The notes: generated by a model from the letters alone, not told the origin. Counted from the first letter of the stretch, positions 1-9,672 are shown. The stretch: 64,000 bases of DNA from Desulfomarina profundi (GCF_019703855.1 NZ_AP024086.1:4236501-4300500), one strand, 5' to 3'. Translations and numbers: made by a program.

Positions 1-1
1 C

Positions 2-220
2 AAGCACGGTGAGGCCTGGGATTCAAGTGATCTGGCAGGACTCCGCTTTTTTATGGAACAGGGAAATACTGCAGCCGGCCTGGACCAGAAAGAGGTTGAG
101 CGCTGGAAGAAAGCTGTGGCACCGGTCATCGATAAGTATGCAGCCGGACTCGATAAAAAAGGTATAGACGGGGCTGCTGTAATAAAAACTATTCGTGATG
201 GTCTTAAAGCCAGAATGTAA
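2..220 (+). CDS. dctP: TRAP transporter substrate-binding protein DctP, C-terminal end (partial)
   Basis: The window opens inside a reading frame that runs 72 codons to a TAA. Its alpha-helical, Lys/Glu-rich end (LDQKEVERWKKAVAPVIDKY) is the usual C-terminal helix of DctP-type periplasmic solute receptors, where the last helix contains a W-x-K-x-V-x-P-V motif. DctQ and DctM genes follow directly, which fixes the identification. The protein would capture a carboxylate or similar substrate in the periplasm and hand it to the DctQM membrane unit. The substrate cannot be read from this fragment; the neighbouring genes suggest an aromatic acid or a ring-opened product. The start and signal peptide lie upstream of the window. 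Confidence 0.85.
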   Translation, partial: KHGEAWDSSDLAGLRFFMEQGNTAAGLDQKEVERWKKAVAPVIDKYAAGLDKKGIDGAAVIKTIRDGLKARM

Positions 221-243
221 GAATTACATATTGTAATGATACT

Positions 244-284
244 GGGGGCCGATTTTGTTTTGAGTGAGGCCCCCTTTTTTTTGC
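244..284 (+). terminator. Rho-independent terminator between dctP and dctQ
   Basis: GGGGGCC (244-250) pairs perfectly with GGCCCCC (268-274) and is followed by a run of ten T. It lies between dctP and dctQM, so it probably makes the abundant binding protein transcript end here while dctQM is made by read-through or from its own promoter. Just before it, at 223-237, is a palindrome ATTACA-TAT-TGTAAT. Confidence 0.85.
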
Positions 285-385
285 AGGCTGTTGAAATCCA
301 GAGGCAAGATCTGAACAATCCGAATTTTTATGAAAATGACTGTGTAACTCCTGAATAAAAAGCGGCAAACCATTCTTCGGACTTC

Positions 386-406
386 GTTGTGAAAGCATTT
401 TCATGA
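386..406 (+). promoter_or_regulatory. Palindromic motif upstream of dctQ, shared with acnB
   Basis: TGAAAGCATTTTCA (390-403) is a 14-bp palindrome with a single mismatched pair. It is embedded in a 21-bp string that recurs with 20 of 21 identities at 19460-19480, upstream of acnB. In both places it ends 17-20 bases before the preferred start codon. I infer an operator or a 5' leader element; the cognate protein is unknown. Confidence 0.45.
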
Positions 407-426
407 ATGTTAAAAGAGAACCTTCA

Positions 427-912
427 ATGGAATCAATTGATAAAATACTGCAGTTTATTGCAGAGAAATTAAAAGTTGTCGGGGCATTCTTCCTGTTTGG
501 AATGGCCATTCTGACCTGTGTGGATGTGGTGGGTAGACTGTTCAAACATCCCATATTCGGTTCGGTGGAACTGGTCAGTTTCATGGGGGTGATCGCTATC
601 GCCACTTCGCTGCCCTTTACTCATGCGGAGGAAGGACATATCGGAGTTGAGCTGTTTATCCGTAAATTCCCGAAAAAAGTACGGGATATCGTTAAACTGT
701 TTACGGAAACAATCTGCCTGATTCTCTTTATCCTGGTGACCTGGAGGATGTTTATCTACAGCTATAAAGTCAGGGAATCAGGTGAGCTGTCCATGAACCT
801 GCAGCTACCTGAATACTGGATTATTTTTCTGCTGGCGGCTTGCTTTGTCATCCTCACCATGACAATTTTTGTAAGTATTCTAAAAACCATTTCAAATTTG
901 AGAAAAAGATGA
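427..912 (+). CDS. dctQ: TRAP transporter small permease DctQ
   Basis: A protein of about 161 residues with four hydrophobic segments, as expected for the small TRAP permease subunit that links DctP to DctM. The conserved early stretch CVDVVGRLFKHPIFGSVEL matches the DctQ family pattern (D-V-x-x-R-x-x-x-x-P-x-x-x-x-E-L). I chose the ATG at 427 because AAGAGAA lies just upstream; an in-frame ATG at 403 overlaps the shared palindrome and has no clear ribosome site. The stop overlaps the dctM start (ATGA at 909-912), so translation is coupled. Confidence 0.9.
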   Translation: MESIDKILQFIAEKLKVVGAFFLFGMAILTCVDVVGRLFKHPIFGSVELVSFMGVIAIATSLPFTHAEEGHIGVELFIRKFPKKVRDIVKLFTETICLILFILVTWRMFIYSYKVRESGELSMNLQLPEYWIIFLLAACFVILTMTIFVSILKTISNLRKR

Positions 913-2224
913 ATTCCACACTAATCGGCGTCACCGGAATAGTATTGATGATCGTGGTATTTATGACCCGAATGCCGGTTGCGTATGTTATGGCAACGGT
1001 AGGTTTTCTGGGTTTTAGTATTATGGCTTCGCTGAAAGGTGGCTTGAATCTGCTGGCAAAAGATTTTTACGAGGTTTTTTCTTCCTATGGTCTGACGACT
1101 ATTCCCCTTTTTATCCTGATGGGCCAGCTTGCCTTTAATTCGGGATAAGCAGTAAACTCTATGAGGCTGCTTATAAATTTCTCGGTCATAAAAGAGGAGG
1201 GCTTGCCATAGCAACCGTTACCGCGTGCACAGCTTTTGGGGCTGTCTGTGGGTCAAGCGCGGCAACAGCTGCAACCATGGCAACTGTCGGGCTTCCTGAA
1301 ATGAAAAAATTTAATTACTGCGATGAGCTGGCCGCGGGGTCTGTGGCTTCCGGTGGCGGCCTGGGTATGATCATGCCTCCCAGTGTTGTTCTTATCGTAT
1401 ATGGTATTTTGACGGAGCAGTCGATTGGAAAACTCTTTATGGCTGGTATTCTCCCGGCTCTTCTGGTGACCATACTGTTCATTATTGCCATTACTATCTG
1501 GTGTTTTTTCATGCCGGAGCAGGGACCCAGGGGAGAAAAATTCTCCTGGAGAGAGAGGTTGAAGTCCTTGAGCGGTATGGGGGAAACGCTGACAGTTTTT
1601 GCCCTGGTCATGGGTGGCTTGTTCTTTGGCCTTTTTACACCAACGGAGGCAGCAGCAGTTGGAGTAATGGGCGTACTGGCGGTCTCCATGCTGCGCAGAC
1701 AGATCAGCTGGGAGCGGTTTGTTGATGCTCTGTATGAGACTCTTAAAACTTCCTGCATGGTCATGATGCTGGTGGCTGGCGCCACGGTATTTGGAAAATT
1801 CCTGGCTGTCACAAGGATACCCTATGATATTGCCTCGTGGATAGGAGGGTTTGATCTGCCGCCTCTGGCGATTCTCAGTATGGTGGTCATGGTCTATTTT
1901 ATCGGTGGCTGTTTCATGGATTCCCTGGCCCTGGTAATGCTGACAGTACCGATTTTCTTTCCCCTTATTCTTGGCCTTGGTTATGACCCGATCTGGTTTG
2001 GTATCATCATTGTCATGGTAACGGAGATGGGAGTTATTACGCCACCTGTGGGAATCAATGTTTATGTGGTTTACGGTGTGGCAAGAAGTCTTCCCGGTGG
2101 AGGAATGGCCCTGGAATCAATCTTCCGTGGTATTGCACCCTTTATGATCGCTGTCCTGCTGGGGACCATTATTCTTGCCATTTTCCCTCAGATTATCCTG
2201 GTCTTGCCCAATATGATGTACTGA
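909..2224 (+). CDS. dctM: TRAP transporter large permease DctM (one frameshift)
   Basis: The large TRAP permease, the ion-coupled transport subunit, with about 12 hydrophobic segments. The N-terminal part (from 909) reads to a TAA at about 1146, and the family sequence then continues in another frame as ISSKLYEAAYKFLGHKRGG and on to the end at 2224 (GLGMIMPPSVVLIVYGILTE; VTEMGVITPPVGINVYVVYG). One extra base near the GGG at 1142-1144 restores a single protein of about 438 residues, the normal DctM length. Nothing else is decayed, so a sequencing deletion is more likely than a pseudogene. It overlaps dctQ by 4 bases. Confidence 0.85.
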
Positions 2225-2291
2225 CGGCTAAAATGGATATTTCCTGATTAGTCGTTTATCTGGTTGCCTGTGCAGCCAGACATGATGAATG

Positions 2292-2333
2292 AAAAAGCCG
2301 CGAAAACTATTTTGGGTCGCGGCTTTTTTTTTT
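2292..2333 (+). terminator. Rho-independent terminator after dctM
   Basis: AAAAGCCGCG (2293-2302) pairs with CGCGGCTTTT (2318-2327), followed by a long T run to 2333. The A-rich 5' side means it could also act on transcripts from the opposite strand, where the sensor kinase gene ends at 2540. Confidence 0.85.
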
Positions 2334-2539
2334 CATCAGGAAAACCAGGTTGGGAATTTACCGGAATCAATGATGTTTCCGATTTTATTTCCGGTAGGTT
2401 GTTGAAAACACAATTAATAAATTTGTAACCCTGTGGGGCGTCCGCAGATAATACACTCGAACTTATTGATAGAGTTCTATATAATCAAAGTGCTCAAAAA
2501 GAGCAGGCTGCATCAGACGAACGCTTATGGATTCAGGAT

Positions 2540-4541
2540 TTAATCAGTTGGATCTTCAAGTAAATGTCTGATCATTTTCTGTAACTCCTGAAGTTGGTAT
2601 GGTTTCTTTAGAAAACCTGCCAGGCCTTTTCCAACGAATTTCTGTGAGACGTCTTGTTCATTGTAGCCACTGCAGATGATAACTTTCACTTTTGGGTCGA
2701 TTTTTCTCAATTCGCGGAAAGCTTCTTCTCCGTCCATATGGGGCATGGTTAAATCCATCAATACAAAACTGATTTTCCTGTGATGTTGTCTGAAAACAGT
2801 CAATGCCTCTTTGCCATCATGGGCGGTGAGAATTTCAAAACCAAAGTCACGAAGCATGGCCTTTCCTATGTCGCGTACTATTTCTTCATCATCAACTAAG
2901 AGAACCATTCCACTGGCACTCAGGGACTGATATCGGGAGTAATCGCAGGTTTTACAGGTACAAGAGTGCTGGAAGGCAGCAGTACCTTGAATGTACTGCC
3001 CTTGTCGACTTCCGAGTATATCTTAATAGCTCCTCCATGGCCACGGACAATGCCGAGGACTGCTGCCATGCCGAGTCCTCGCCCGGTAAATTTTGTACTG
3101 AAAAAGGGTTCAAAGATCCGCAGCATCGTTTCCTGTGTCATTCCACAGCCTGTGTCAGCCACCTCGAAAAATACATAACGACCTGGAGACAGATCCGCTT
3201 CAAGCTGGACGTTCTGCAAATAGGAACGGTCACATTCCATGACCCCGGTTGAAATGGCAATTACACCATTTTCATCACCAATGGCATCAGAACCATTGAT
3301 GACAAGGTTCATGACGATCTGGCGCAGTTGTGTGGCGTCGGCTTCAACGCTGGGAAGATCACGAGCAAGATCGTACCGGAGTATTGCCTTTTTACTGACA
3401 GAAACCGAGAGAATATGCATCATTTCACTGATTATGCCTGAAATATCCAATGGTTCTATGACAAATTTACCCTTGCCGGAATAGGCCAGCATCTGGTTTG
3501 CAAGATCGGCAGCCCGGCCCGCTGCCATGTTAATCTGGCGAAGATTCTCCAAAGCCGGTGATTCCGTAGAAAGACGCTGCTGTGCGAGTTCACAGTGGCC
3601 AATTACAGCTGTCAGAATATTATTGAAATCATGGGCTATGCCCCCTGCAAGGACCCCGAGACTCTCAAGTTTCTGAACCTGAAGCATTTGCTTTTCAAAG
3701 GCTTTCTTTTTTTCCATGGCGTGGATCTGTTCTGTAATATCACGGGTCACTGACAGAATACAGGGGGTGTCATCAATTTCAATGACCCTGGCAGACATCA
3801 ATCCAATGACAATATGTCCGTCCTTATGTTTAAATTCGGCCTTCAGATCCGTAACTTCACCATGAGCAGTTATATCAGCAATCAATTTTTTCCGATCTTC
3901 ACTATTACGCCAGATATCAAGATCACCAGGGGTTGTTCTATGACCTACGGCTTCTTCAGATGTCCAGCCCAATGTTTCGGTAAATCCCTATTGACTTCGA
4001 GGTACAGACCGTCCTCCAGCCGACTGAGAACAATGACATCAGGACTGAGTCGAAAAACGCGGGAGAACTTTTCCTCGGAAACGCGTAAGGCTTTATCCGC
4101 CTCTTTTCTCTCCGAGATATCACGGAAAAAACTGTGATATGTACCGTCAGGCATCATTCTGCTGTTCATTTCGACAGAGACCATGGAGCCATCCCTGCGG
4201 GTGAGCAATCGCTCTGTTATAACAGTTTTTCCCTGTCTGAGCCGGTCATATCTCAAGGGTGCTCGCCGGCGCTCTTCCTGGGAAAATAATTGTGACATAT
4301 TCATGGACAGTAATTCCGGGTTTGAATAACCGGTTAAGGTGGAGGCTCTCTGGTTGGCGTAAATAATGTTGCCCCCTGGATCCCCGCAGAAAATGGCATC
4401 TACACCGTATTCAATCAGATTTTGAAAAAGATCTGTTTTCTTTTTCAATTCCTGAAGGGATTCTTTGAGATGCTGATTTTTCAGCTCCAGCGCATGAATC
4501 TGTCGGGCAAATGTTTTAAGTAAGTTTTTACTCTCGACCAT
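2540..4541 (-). CDS. Hybrid sensor histidine kinase: PAS-PAS-HisKA-HATPase-REC (two frameshifts)
   Basis: Three adjacent frames read as one hybrid kinase of about 668 residues once two bases are restored. An N-terminal coiled coil is followed by two PAS domains (first: DAIFCGDPGGNIIYANQRAS; second continuing across a break at CCC 3986-3988). Then come a HisKA box GGIAHDFNNILT with the phospho-acceptor His, the ATPase N box NLVINGSDAIG, G1 DTGCGM and G2 GRGLGMA. After a second break at GGG 2923-2925 there is a receiver domain (LVDDEE, phospho-acceptor Asp in LMDLTMP, Lys in FLKKPY). No transmembrane segment is evident, so it is probably cytoplasmic. It may sense a catabolic or redox cue; no partner regulator is adjacent. 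Two separate genes (kinase and response regulator) are the alternative. Confidence 0.8.
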
Positions 4542-4866
4542 GGAGAAGTTCCTTTTTCAGTCAACTATTCAGTGAAACCACGATTCTGTACATGGCAGGG
4601 GGAGCCTTCGGTTATGACCGGCAGGTTTTCTCCGGTAATCAATGCTTTTCAAAAGACACATCTGCTGGGATACACGAATCACATATAAGAAGAACTGGTT
4701 CGTGTCACGGAAGCAACAATTATTTTTTTATCCCTTCGAGCTATCCTGCATTCCTTGTCAGTTCAGGCAGTGTCTGCTCCAGGATTTCCGGAGTCTGTAA
4801 TCACCTTGCAGTAACCTGCAATACCATGTATTTGCAGCTTAACATACTGTAAAAATACCTCATCCT

Positions 4867-4980
4867 GGACTGAGCTTCGGGGAACTTTATGTCAATTTTA
4901 CAACAGTTTCTGCCTTGCTGACTTTTTGAATGCATAAAATCACATCAAAATTAACACAATGTTTATGAGAAATGCGGTCT
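4867..4980. repeat. Inverted-repeat element, family 3, diverged copy
   Basis: A left arm beginning GGACTGAG with GAACTTTATGTCAATTTT is followed about 50 bases later by the roughly complementary AAAATTAACACAATGTTTAT and then GAGAAATGCGGTCTAT. The same arms recur at 5209-5490 and 48005-48122. The surrounding gap 4542-5208 shows no convincing gene; a short ORF at 4592-4852 has no family features. Confidence 0.5.
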
Positions 4981-5208
4981 ATGCACTTCCGGCAATGGTG
5001 TATGGCAGGGAGGTTGAATGGAACACTCTGATTGTGCAGAAAACTCAGTTTGGCAGATGGGGTGTATGGTCAAATAAACTGAGTTGTATGGGGACTGAAA
5101 AGAAGTGAAGCCACAAATGAAAGGTGTCAGTTACGGCTTCGCTTTCCTGGTAGAAAATAATAGTGACCAGTATTTACAGTCAAAATAGTGTAGAAGATAG
5201 CGTCGCCT

Positions 5209-5490
5209 GGACTGATCCTGGGTGAACATTGTGTCAATTTTGCTTAAGCATTGATAGTTGGTGCCTGTCCATAAATGGACTTTTTTCCCAATTCCTGTGT
5301 CGCTATGAAAAATAAAAATGCTCACATATGCCTAATATGCTGAGCTTTTTATTTTTCTATGCTCCTCGGAGTCTGCGCTCACCTGAACTCGAACAAAAAA
5401 TCTCATTTCTGGACAGACACTGGTTGGCTCATTGTTTGTATTCTGCAGTTATTCTCAAAATTGATACAATGTTCATGAGAAATGCGGGCT
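5209..5490. repeat. Inverted-repeat element, family 3, interrupted by a MITE
   Basis: The left arm (GGACTGATC ... GTGAACATTGTGTCAATTTTG, 5209-5241) and right arm (CAAAATTGATACAATGTTCATGAG, from about 5458) are inverted copies sharing TGAACATTGTRTCAATTTTG. A 160-bp terminal-inverted-repeat element (5261-5420) sits between them. The right arm runs into the stop codon of the cyclase gene (5489-5491). Confidence 0.6.
5261..5420. mobile_element. MITE-like element, family 1, copy A
   Basis: The ends are terminal inverted repeats: GTGCCTGTCCATAAATG at the left and, read on the other strand, GTGTCTGTCCAGAAATG at the right (15 of 17 identical). The interior is a large hairpin (AAAAATAAAAATGCTCAC against GAGCTTTTTATTTTT). 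It has no coding capacity. The second full copy is at 10281-10424 and a half copy at 31274-31342. Copy A has about 16 extra bases near the right end. Confidence 0.7.
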
Positions 5491-6268
5491 ATCCTTTTTC
5501 AAACCGGAAAGTCTGATCCGGATCGATTACGGCCAGAACACGGATGGCACAACCTTCACCTCCCTGCCAGCGCCAGGGAAAGGCCATAAAAGTACAGCGC
5601 TTGCCGGTTACTTTGTTCAGATCGCCACCCACGTTTTCAATACCGGGAATGCTTCCCTTGACCATCAGGGTTTTATGTCCTGCTTCCCAGTCGGGAAAAT
5701 CTTCCTTGGGATCACGGCCGAAATATTCCTTATACTCTTCAATGAGGTGTGGATGGGTTGGGCCAAGACCGTGATCCACAAGTTTTGTGGCCATGGGATG
5801 GTCATTTGCCTGCACATCGTATCCGACCATTTTCACTTTTTTGTCCACAAGCCACTGGGCACCATCCCTGTAAATTCCAGGGGAATAGGCATAGTATTCA
5901 TCGGTATCAGCCATCTTGGTGTGCATTCCCGTGTTGATCATGACAATGTCACCTTCACGGATTTTCGGGCGGGCATTTTCCAGGTCTTCGGCGGTAATGA
6001 CTTCCCATTTTTTCTTGGGAATTGAAACGGCGACACCGGTTCCAAAGAATCGCCAGAGGGGATAGCCCATGAGGCAGGGAGTGTTTTCAGTAACATGCAG
6101 GGGAGCATCCATATGAGTACCCCTGTGCATGATACCTTCAAATTCTGTCATATAAACGCCGTCTTTGGCATGGAATTTTTTCACATGGACATTGATACCG
6201 GGAGTGGATGGCCATTCCGGCATATGATGTCCCCACGGCTGACTCAGATTGTATATCTGTAAACTCAT
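5489..6268 (-). CDS. Cyclase-family metal-dependent hydrolase (1)
   Basis: A 259-residue protein of the cyclase / kynurenine-formamidase-like family (PF04199). The signature H-x-G-T-H-x-D-x-P-x-H is complete as HRGTHMDAPLH near residue 55. Members are Mn/Zn-dependent hydrolases of amides, lactams or cyclic diketones; isatin hydrolase and dihydrophloroglucinol cyclohydrolase are relatives I recall. The start at 6268 follows GGAGGAG and replaces a longer ORF that overlaps the upstream gene. It lies 16 bases downstream of a paralogue, so the two form an operon. Given the transhydroxylase nearby, hydrolytic opening of a reduced trihydroxybenzene ring is a reasonable inference, not shown by sequence. 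Confidence 0.8.
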   Translation of the reverse strand: MSLQIYNLSQPWGHHMPEWPSTPGINVHVKKFHAKDGVYMTEFEGIMHRGTHMDAPLHVTENTPCLMGYPLWRFFGTGVAVSIPKKKWEVITAEDLENARPKIREGDIVMINTGMHTKMADTDEYYAYSPGIYRDGAQWLVDKKVKMVGYDVQANDHPMATKLVDHGLGPTHPHLIEEYKEYFGRDPKEDFPDWEAGHKTLMVKGSIPGIENVGGDLNKVTGKRCTFMAFPWRWQGGEGCAIRVLAVIDPDQTFRFEKG

Positions 6269-6284
6269 TATTTTCTCCTCCTGA

Positions 6285-7097
6285 CTATTCTGATTTTCCG
6301 GGTTCAATCCTGCAGTTGCCGGTGGGGTCGGTGATGGCGACGAATCGAACCTGGCATGCATCACCGTGTTTCCAGTTCCAGGGCGCGGCGTAAAGGGTGG
6401 CCCGTTTGCCCACCATGGTTTTAACATCGCCACCCACCTGTTCAATAGTGGGAATACCTGCGGCCAGGATAGTCTTGTGGGCAATATTCCATTCAGGATG
6501 TTCTTTCTTTGGATCAAGCCCGGTTTCATCCTCGTATTTCGCAGTGAGCCGGTTCATCAGCGGCCCACCGCGATGCGGGCCGAGGGAAGTCGCCAGGGGG
6601 TGGTCTATCTGGGGTGTATCCATGGCCACCAGCTTGCAACCTTTATCAACAAGCCATTGGGCGCCTTCTTTGGAAAGTCCCGGAGATTCCCCGAAATATT
6701 CCAGGCTGTCGGAGTATTTTTCATGCCAGCCTGTAACGATGACAACAAAATCATTTTCCTGGATTACCGGAGTTGCCTTTTCCAGGTCTGCGGCTGTGAC
6801 CAGTTCCCATCTTTTTTTGGGGATATCGAGAATAACGCCGTTTCCAAAAAAGTGTTCCAGGGGAATATCCGCTGCCCCGGCACCTTTCTGAATGAGATGC
6901 AGGGGGCTGTTCATGTGGGTTCCGGAATGCATGATCATTTTCAGCCGTTGGGCCATAACACCATGCTGAGCATGTTTGACCGAACGGTACATGATGACAT
7001 CGGGAATACCTGGCATGGAAGGCGCGTTATGCCCCCACAGGTGACTGAGTTCGACCATTTGTAACCCACTGTAAGGGTCTGTTGTAACTGCTGTCAT
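6285..7097 (-). CDS. Cyclase-family metal-dependent hydrolase (2), altered metal motif
   Basis: A 270-residue paralogue of the next gene (shared blocks include KKRWELVTAADLEKA, SPGLSKEGAQWLVDK and GPHRGGPLMN). The metal signature reads HSGTHMNSPLH: the usually invariant Asp is Asn, while the three His remain. This may change metal affinity or substrate. The ATG at 7097 follows GGAGAGG; an upstream TTG is less likely. First gene of the two-cyclase operon, with a candidate operator ATTGTATGTAAT at 7216-7227. The pair might form a heteromer or act on successive ring-cleavage steps; both ideas are inference. Confidence 0.8.
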   Translation of the reverse strand: MTAVTTDPYSGLQMVELSHLWGHNAPSMPGIPDVIMYRSVKHAQHGVMAQRLKMIMHSGTHMNSPLHLIQKGAGAADIPLEHFFGNGVILDIPKKRWELVTAADLEKATPVIQENDFVVIVTGWHEKYSDSLEYFGESPGLSKEGAQWLVDKGCKLVAMDTPQIDHPLATSLGPHRGGPLMNRLTAKYEDETGLDPKKEHPEWNIAHKTILAAGIPTIEQVGGDVKTMVGKRATLYAAPWNWKHGDACQVRFVAITDPTGNCRIEPGKSE

Positions 7098-7215
7098 AAT
7101 TTTCCTCTCCAAGATGCAGTATCAGGGGGTAACCTGAGTACTTATCCTTTGTTATCCCGTTTGCCGGGGTGAAAATGGTATCAAGGTAGTTTGTAAAGTT
7201 ATCCAACCGAGGATA

Positions 7216-7227
7216 ATTGTATGTAAT
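7216..7227. promoter_or_regulatory. Candidate operator ATTGTATGTAAT upstream of the cyclase operon
   Basis: Exact match to the motif ATTGYATGTAAT, a CATG-like centre with ATT/AAT arms, which recurs at 7580, 14574 (reverse), 14735 and 15427 (one mismatch). It lies 119 bases before the cyclase start codon. Inferred target of the nearby GntR/FCD regulator. Confidence 0.45.
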
Positions 7228-7372
7228 CGTGATCGGTTCTCAGGCCGACCAGAACAGAAATCTGTCGGAAGATGTCAATTTGTAAAAAAAAGGTGTGTAC
7301 TGGCATTCCGCCAGGGTTTGCCGATTATTATTGCCGGAACTGTATGAATGAGTGGCAGATAATACACTGTTT

Positions 7373-7486
7373 TAGTGCCTTACTCCTGAATTTCTGTCAT
7401 AAAAAATAAGAAATCAGGGAAGGTGTTTTGAAATTAAATAGTTAGATTTATTTCCAAGGCACTTGTATCCCCTTGTGGGGTGTTAG
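7373..7486 (+). repeat. Family 2 intergenic repeat, copy 1
   Basis: A 114-bp element starting TAGTGCCTTACTCCTGAAT and ending CCCCTTGTGGGGTGTTAG. An internal inverted pair AGTGCCTT / AAGGCACT and a small CCCC-TTGT-GGGG hairpin are visible. Three further copies are at 31157-31270, 35250-35361 (reverse) and 41403-41514. No other gene is seen in 7112-7718. Confidence 0.75.
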
Positions 7487-7579
7487 CCCCCATTTCTCAG
7501 AGACAGTTCCGTATGTTGGAATTGACAAACTTCTATATGAAACTAATATTACACCCGCAATGGTTGAAGTCAAGGATAA

Positions 7580-7591
7580 ATTGTATGTAAT
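7580..7591. promoter_or_regulatory. Candidate operator ATTGTATGTAAT upstream of the MFS gene
   Basis: Identical to the 7216-7227 site, 127 bases before the MFS start codon. It places the transporter in the same putative regulon as the cyclases and transhydroxylase. Confidence 0.45.
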
Positions 7592-7718
7592 AATTTATGT
7601 TTTGTATTGTTGTTTTTGTGCTAATGACGTAATGTTAGCAGGGTTGATTTCCGACCGGGGAACAGCTGATAATATGATGTGCAGAGGGTTTTGAAACAGG
7701 AGAAAGTCAGGACGTTTT

Positions 7719-8929
7719 ATGGATGAAACAGGATTATATGATTGTCCGATGCCCGAGACCTTCAGGGACAAAGCGGGCATGCTTGTATTTCTCGCCTGGC
7801 TTTTTTATCTTGGTTTTGTTGCCAGAATGCTGTTTGCACCGCTCATGCCAGAAATTGAGGCGGAACTGGGAATCAGTCACAGTGATGCGGGGATGCTGTT
7901 TCTTATGATGTCTTCGGGATATCTGCTTGCACCCCTCTGTTCAGGTTTCATTTCCTCGAGAATTGAACATCTCGGCACCCTGAAATTGTCGGCGTGGCTC
8001 ACGGGTCTGGCTTTGCTCCCTTTCAGTTTTATAACTACCCGTGAAGGCATTGGATTGCTGTTGATGATTGTGGGATTTGCGGGTTCGCTCCACCTGCCTT
8101 CCGCGATTGCAACAATTACTGCAGAAATCCAGAGGTCAGACTGGGGAAAAGGTCTCAGTGTTCATCAGCTGGCCCGCCGTTGAGTTTTGTTTCAGCACCC
8201 TTGATTGTCGCAACCCTTCTGCAGTGGTTTACCTGGCGAACGATTTTACTGATTTGGGCCGGAATTGCCCTAATTACTGCATTTGTTTACACCATGAAAG
8301 GGAAGGGTGGTGCTTTTCCAGGAAAGGAAATCACAATAAAAAATGCGAAGGAAGTTGGGAGTAATCCCTCCTTCTGGATTATGGTCCTGCTTTTTGCCAT
8401 GGCGGTTGGAGGAAATGCAGGAATTTTTGCAATGCTGCCTCTTTTTTTTGTCACAGAGCGGGGCTTTGATCTTACTTCGGCCAATATAATCATTGGACTC
8501 TCCCAGTTATCCGGAATTTTATTTGTTTTTCTTGCCGGCTGGTTGACTGATCGTGTCGGGCAGAAAACAGTAATGGCGGCAACACTTTTTTTCACAGCAA
8601 TACTGACAATTCTGCTGGCTGTTGTGAAAGGGAAAATGCTGGTGATTGTTCTTTTTTTGCAGCCGGCTGTACTTTCCGCATTTTTTCCGGCAGGGTTTGC
8701 GGCAATTTCACGTACAGCACTTCCGGCCCTGCGCAGTGTGACCAACAGCCTGGGGCCGCCTTTGTCCTTTTTGCTTGGGGGAGGGTTGATGCCTGTGATA
8801 ATAGGGTATATGGCCGAGTCATACTCGTTTTCTTCAGGGATTCTCTTAGCTGGCTGTTTTATGATGATGGGGCCTTTGTGTGTTTTTTTCCTGAGGCTGG
8901 GCGAAAGTGACGAACTGGATGGATGTTGA
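7719..8929 (+). CDS. MFS transporter (one frameshift)
   Basis: A major facilitator permease of about 403 residues with 12 hydrophobic helices. The first half reads to HQLARR and a TGA at 8181. The second half continues in another frame as PPLSFVSAPLIVATLL. One added G or C at GGCCC (8171-8175) restores HQLGPPLSFVSAPLI, a normal helix-5 motif with G-P-P. The loop motif GWLTDRVGQKTVMAATL after helix 8 is the MFS signature. The start at 7719 follows AGGAGAAAGTCAGGA at some distance; an internal Met at 7749 is possible. Context suggests uptake of an aromatic acid or hydroxylated ring compound; the substrate cannot be read from sequence. Confidence 0.8.
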
Positions 8930-9004
8930 AAGAAGATGTATATTCAATAAAGAGAGATTATTTCAGTTATGGCCACCTTGGGATATTGTTTTTTCGTCCG
9001 ATAG

Positions 9005-9100
9005 CTGTGTCACAGGAAATTGTAAAATGCTCACAAGCAATTAATATGCTGCGCTTGTTAATTTTCCTGTTTTTTGACCTTGAACGAAAATTCTAATTAT
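9005..9100. repeat. Diverged relative of the family 1 hairpin
   Basis: The stretch holds a hairpin with CAGGAAATTGTAAAATGCTCAC on the left and TGCGCTTGTTAATTTTCCTG on the right, followed by TTGACCTTGAACGAAAATTC. The order of motifs (AAAATGCTCAC, TAATATGCTGCGCTT, CTTGAAC-GAA) matches the centre and right of the elements at 5261 and 10281, but the terminal GTGYCTGTCC repeats are missing. Confidence 0.45.
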
Positions 9101-9138
9101 TCAAGGCACCCTTATATAATCAATGGGAGAGAAGAAAA

Positions 9139-9654
9139 ATGTTACAACCGATTCAGTCTATTCTTTTTGCAACCGATCTTACGGAAAACTGCCAGGCTGC
9201 TTATGATTTTACCTTGGCCCTGGCAACACAGTTTAAAGCCACCATTTACCTGCTGCATGTAATTGAACCTCTGCCTGAAAATCTTGATGGGCGTTTGAAA
9301 ACCCTGCTTGGAAAACACCAGTGGGAAGATATGGTTCATTCACAGCAGACCAATGTTCGTCGTTCACTGCTTGGTAAAAAATCCACGAATGTTGTTGTGC
9401 GGGAAGCGTTGACCAAGTTTTGTAATAACAGTGGCATTGATGAGAGTGAATGTGACTTCCAGTCTCGGGAAATAATCATCAGCGATGGTGATGTGGAAGA
9501 GGAAATTCTCAAACATGCCCGGGAAAATGAATGTGATCTTATTGTGCTTGGTGCCCATAAAACTGTATTTTCAAAAACGTCAGTAGGCAGCAAGACAAAA
9601 AATGTTCTTAAACAGGCCGGGGTTCCGGTTACGGTAGTTCCTCCGAGAGATTAA
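9139..9654 (+). CDS. Universal stress protein, UspA family
   Basis: A single Usp domain of 171 residues (ILFATDLTENCQAAYDFTLAL at the N-terminus). The C-terminal ATP-binding motif reads LGAHKTVFSKTSVGSKTKNVL, close to the family G-x2-G-x9-G-S/T pattern, so nucleotide binding is plausible though the spacing is not perfect. A 50-residue middle segment is longer than in the smallest Usp proteins. GGGAGAGAAGAAAA upstream supports the ATG. Cytoplasmic, probably a stress or starvation protein. It sits 19 bases before a glutaredoxin gene and probably shares its transcript. Confidence 0.85.
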   Translation: MLQPIQSILFATDLTENCQAAYDFTLALATQFKATIYLLHVIEPLPENLDGRLKTLLGKHQWEDMVHSQQTNVRRSLLGKKSTNVVVREALTKFCNNSGIDESECDFQSREIIISDGDVEEEILKHARENECDLIVLGAHKTVFSKTSVGSKTKNVLKQAGVPVTVVPPRD

Positions 9655-9672
9655 CAGTTTTTAAAAGGAAAA

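Noticed and set aside
2540-2908. Separate single-domain response regulator
   Set aside because: One added base at GGG 2923-2925 fuses it to the kinase with a natural linker, and the same gene has another such break. A hybrid kinase is the simpler reading.
4592-4852. 86-codon ORF in the gap before the sensor kinase
   Set aside because: No ribosome site, no family features, and odd composition; the region is repeat-containing intergenic DNA.
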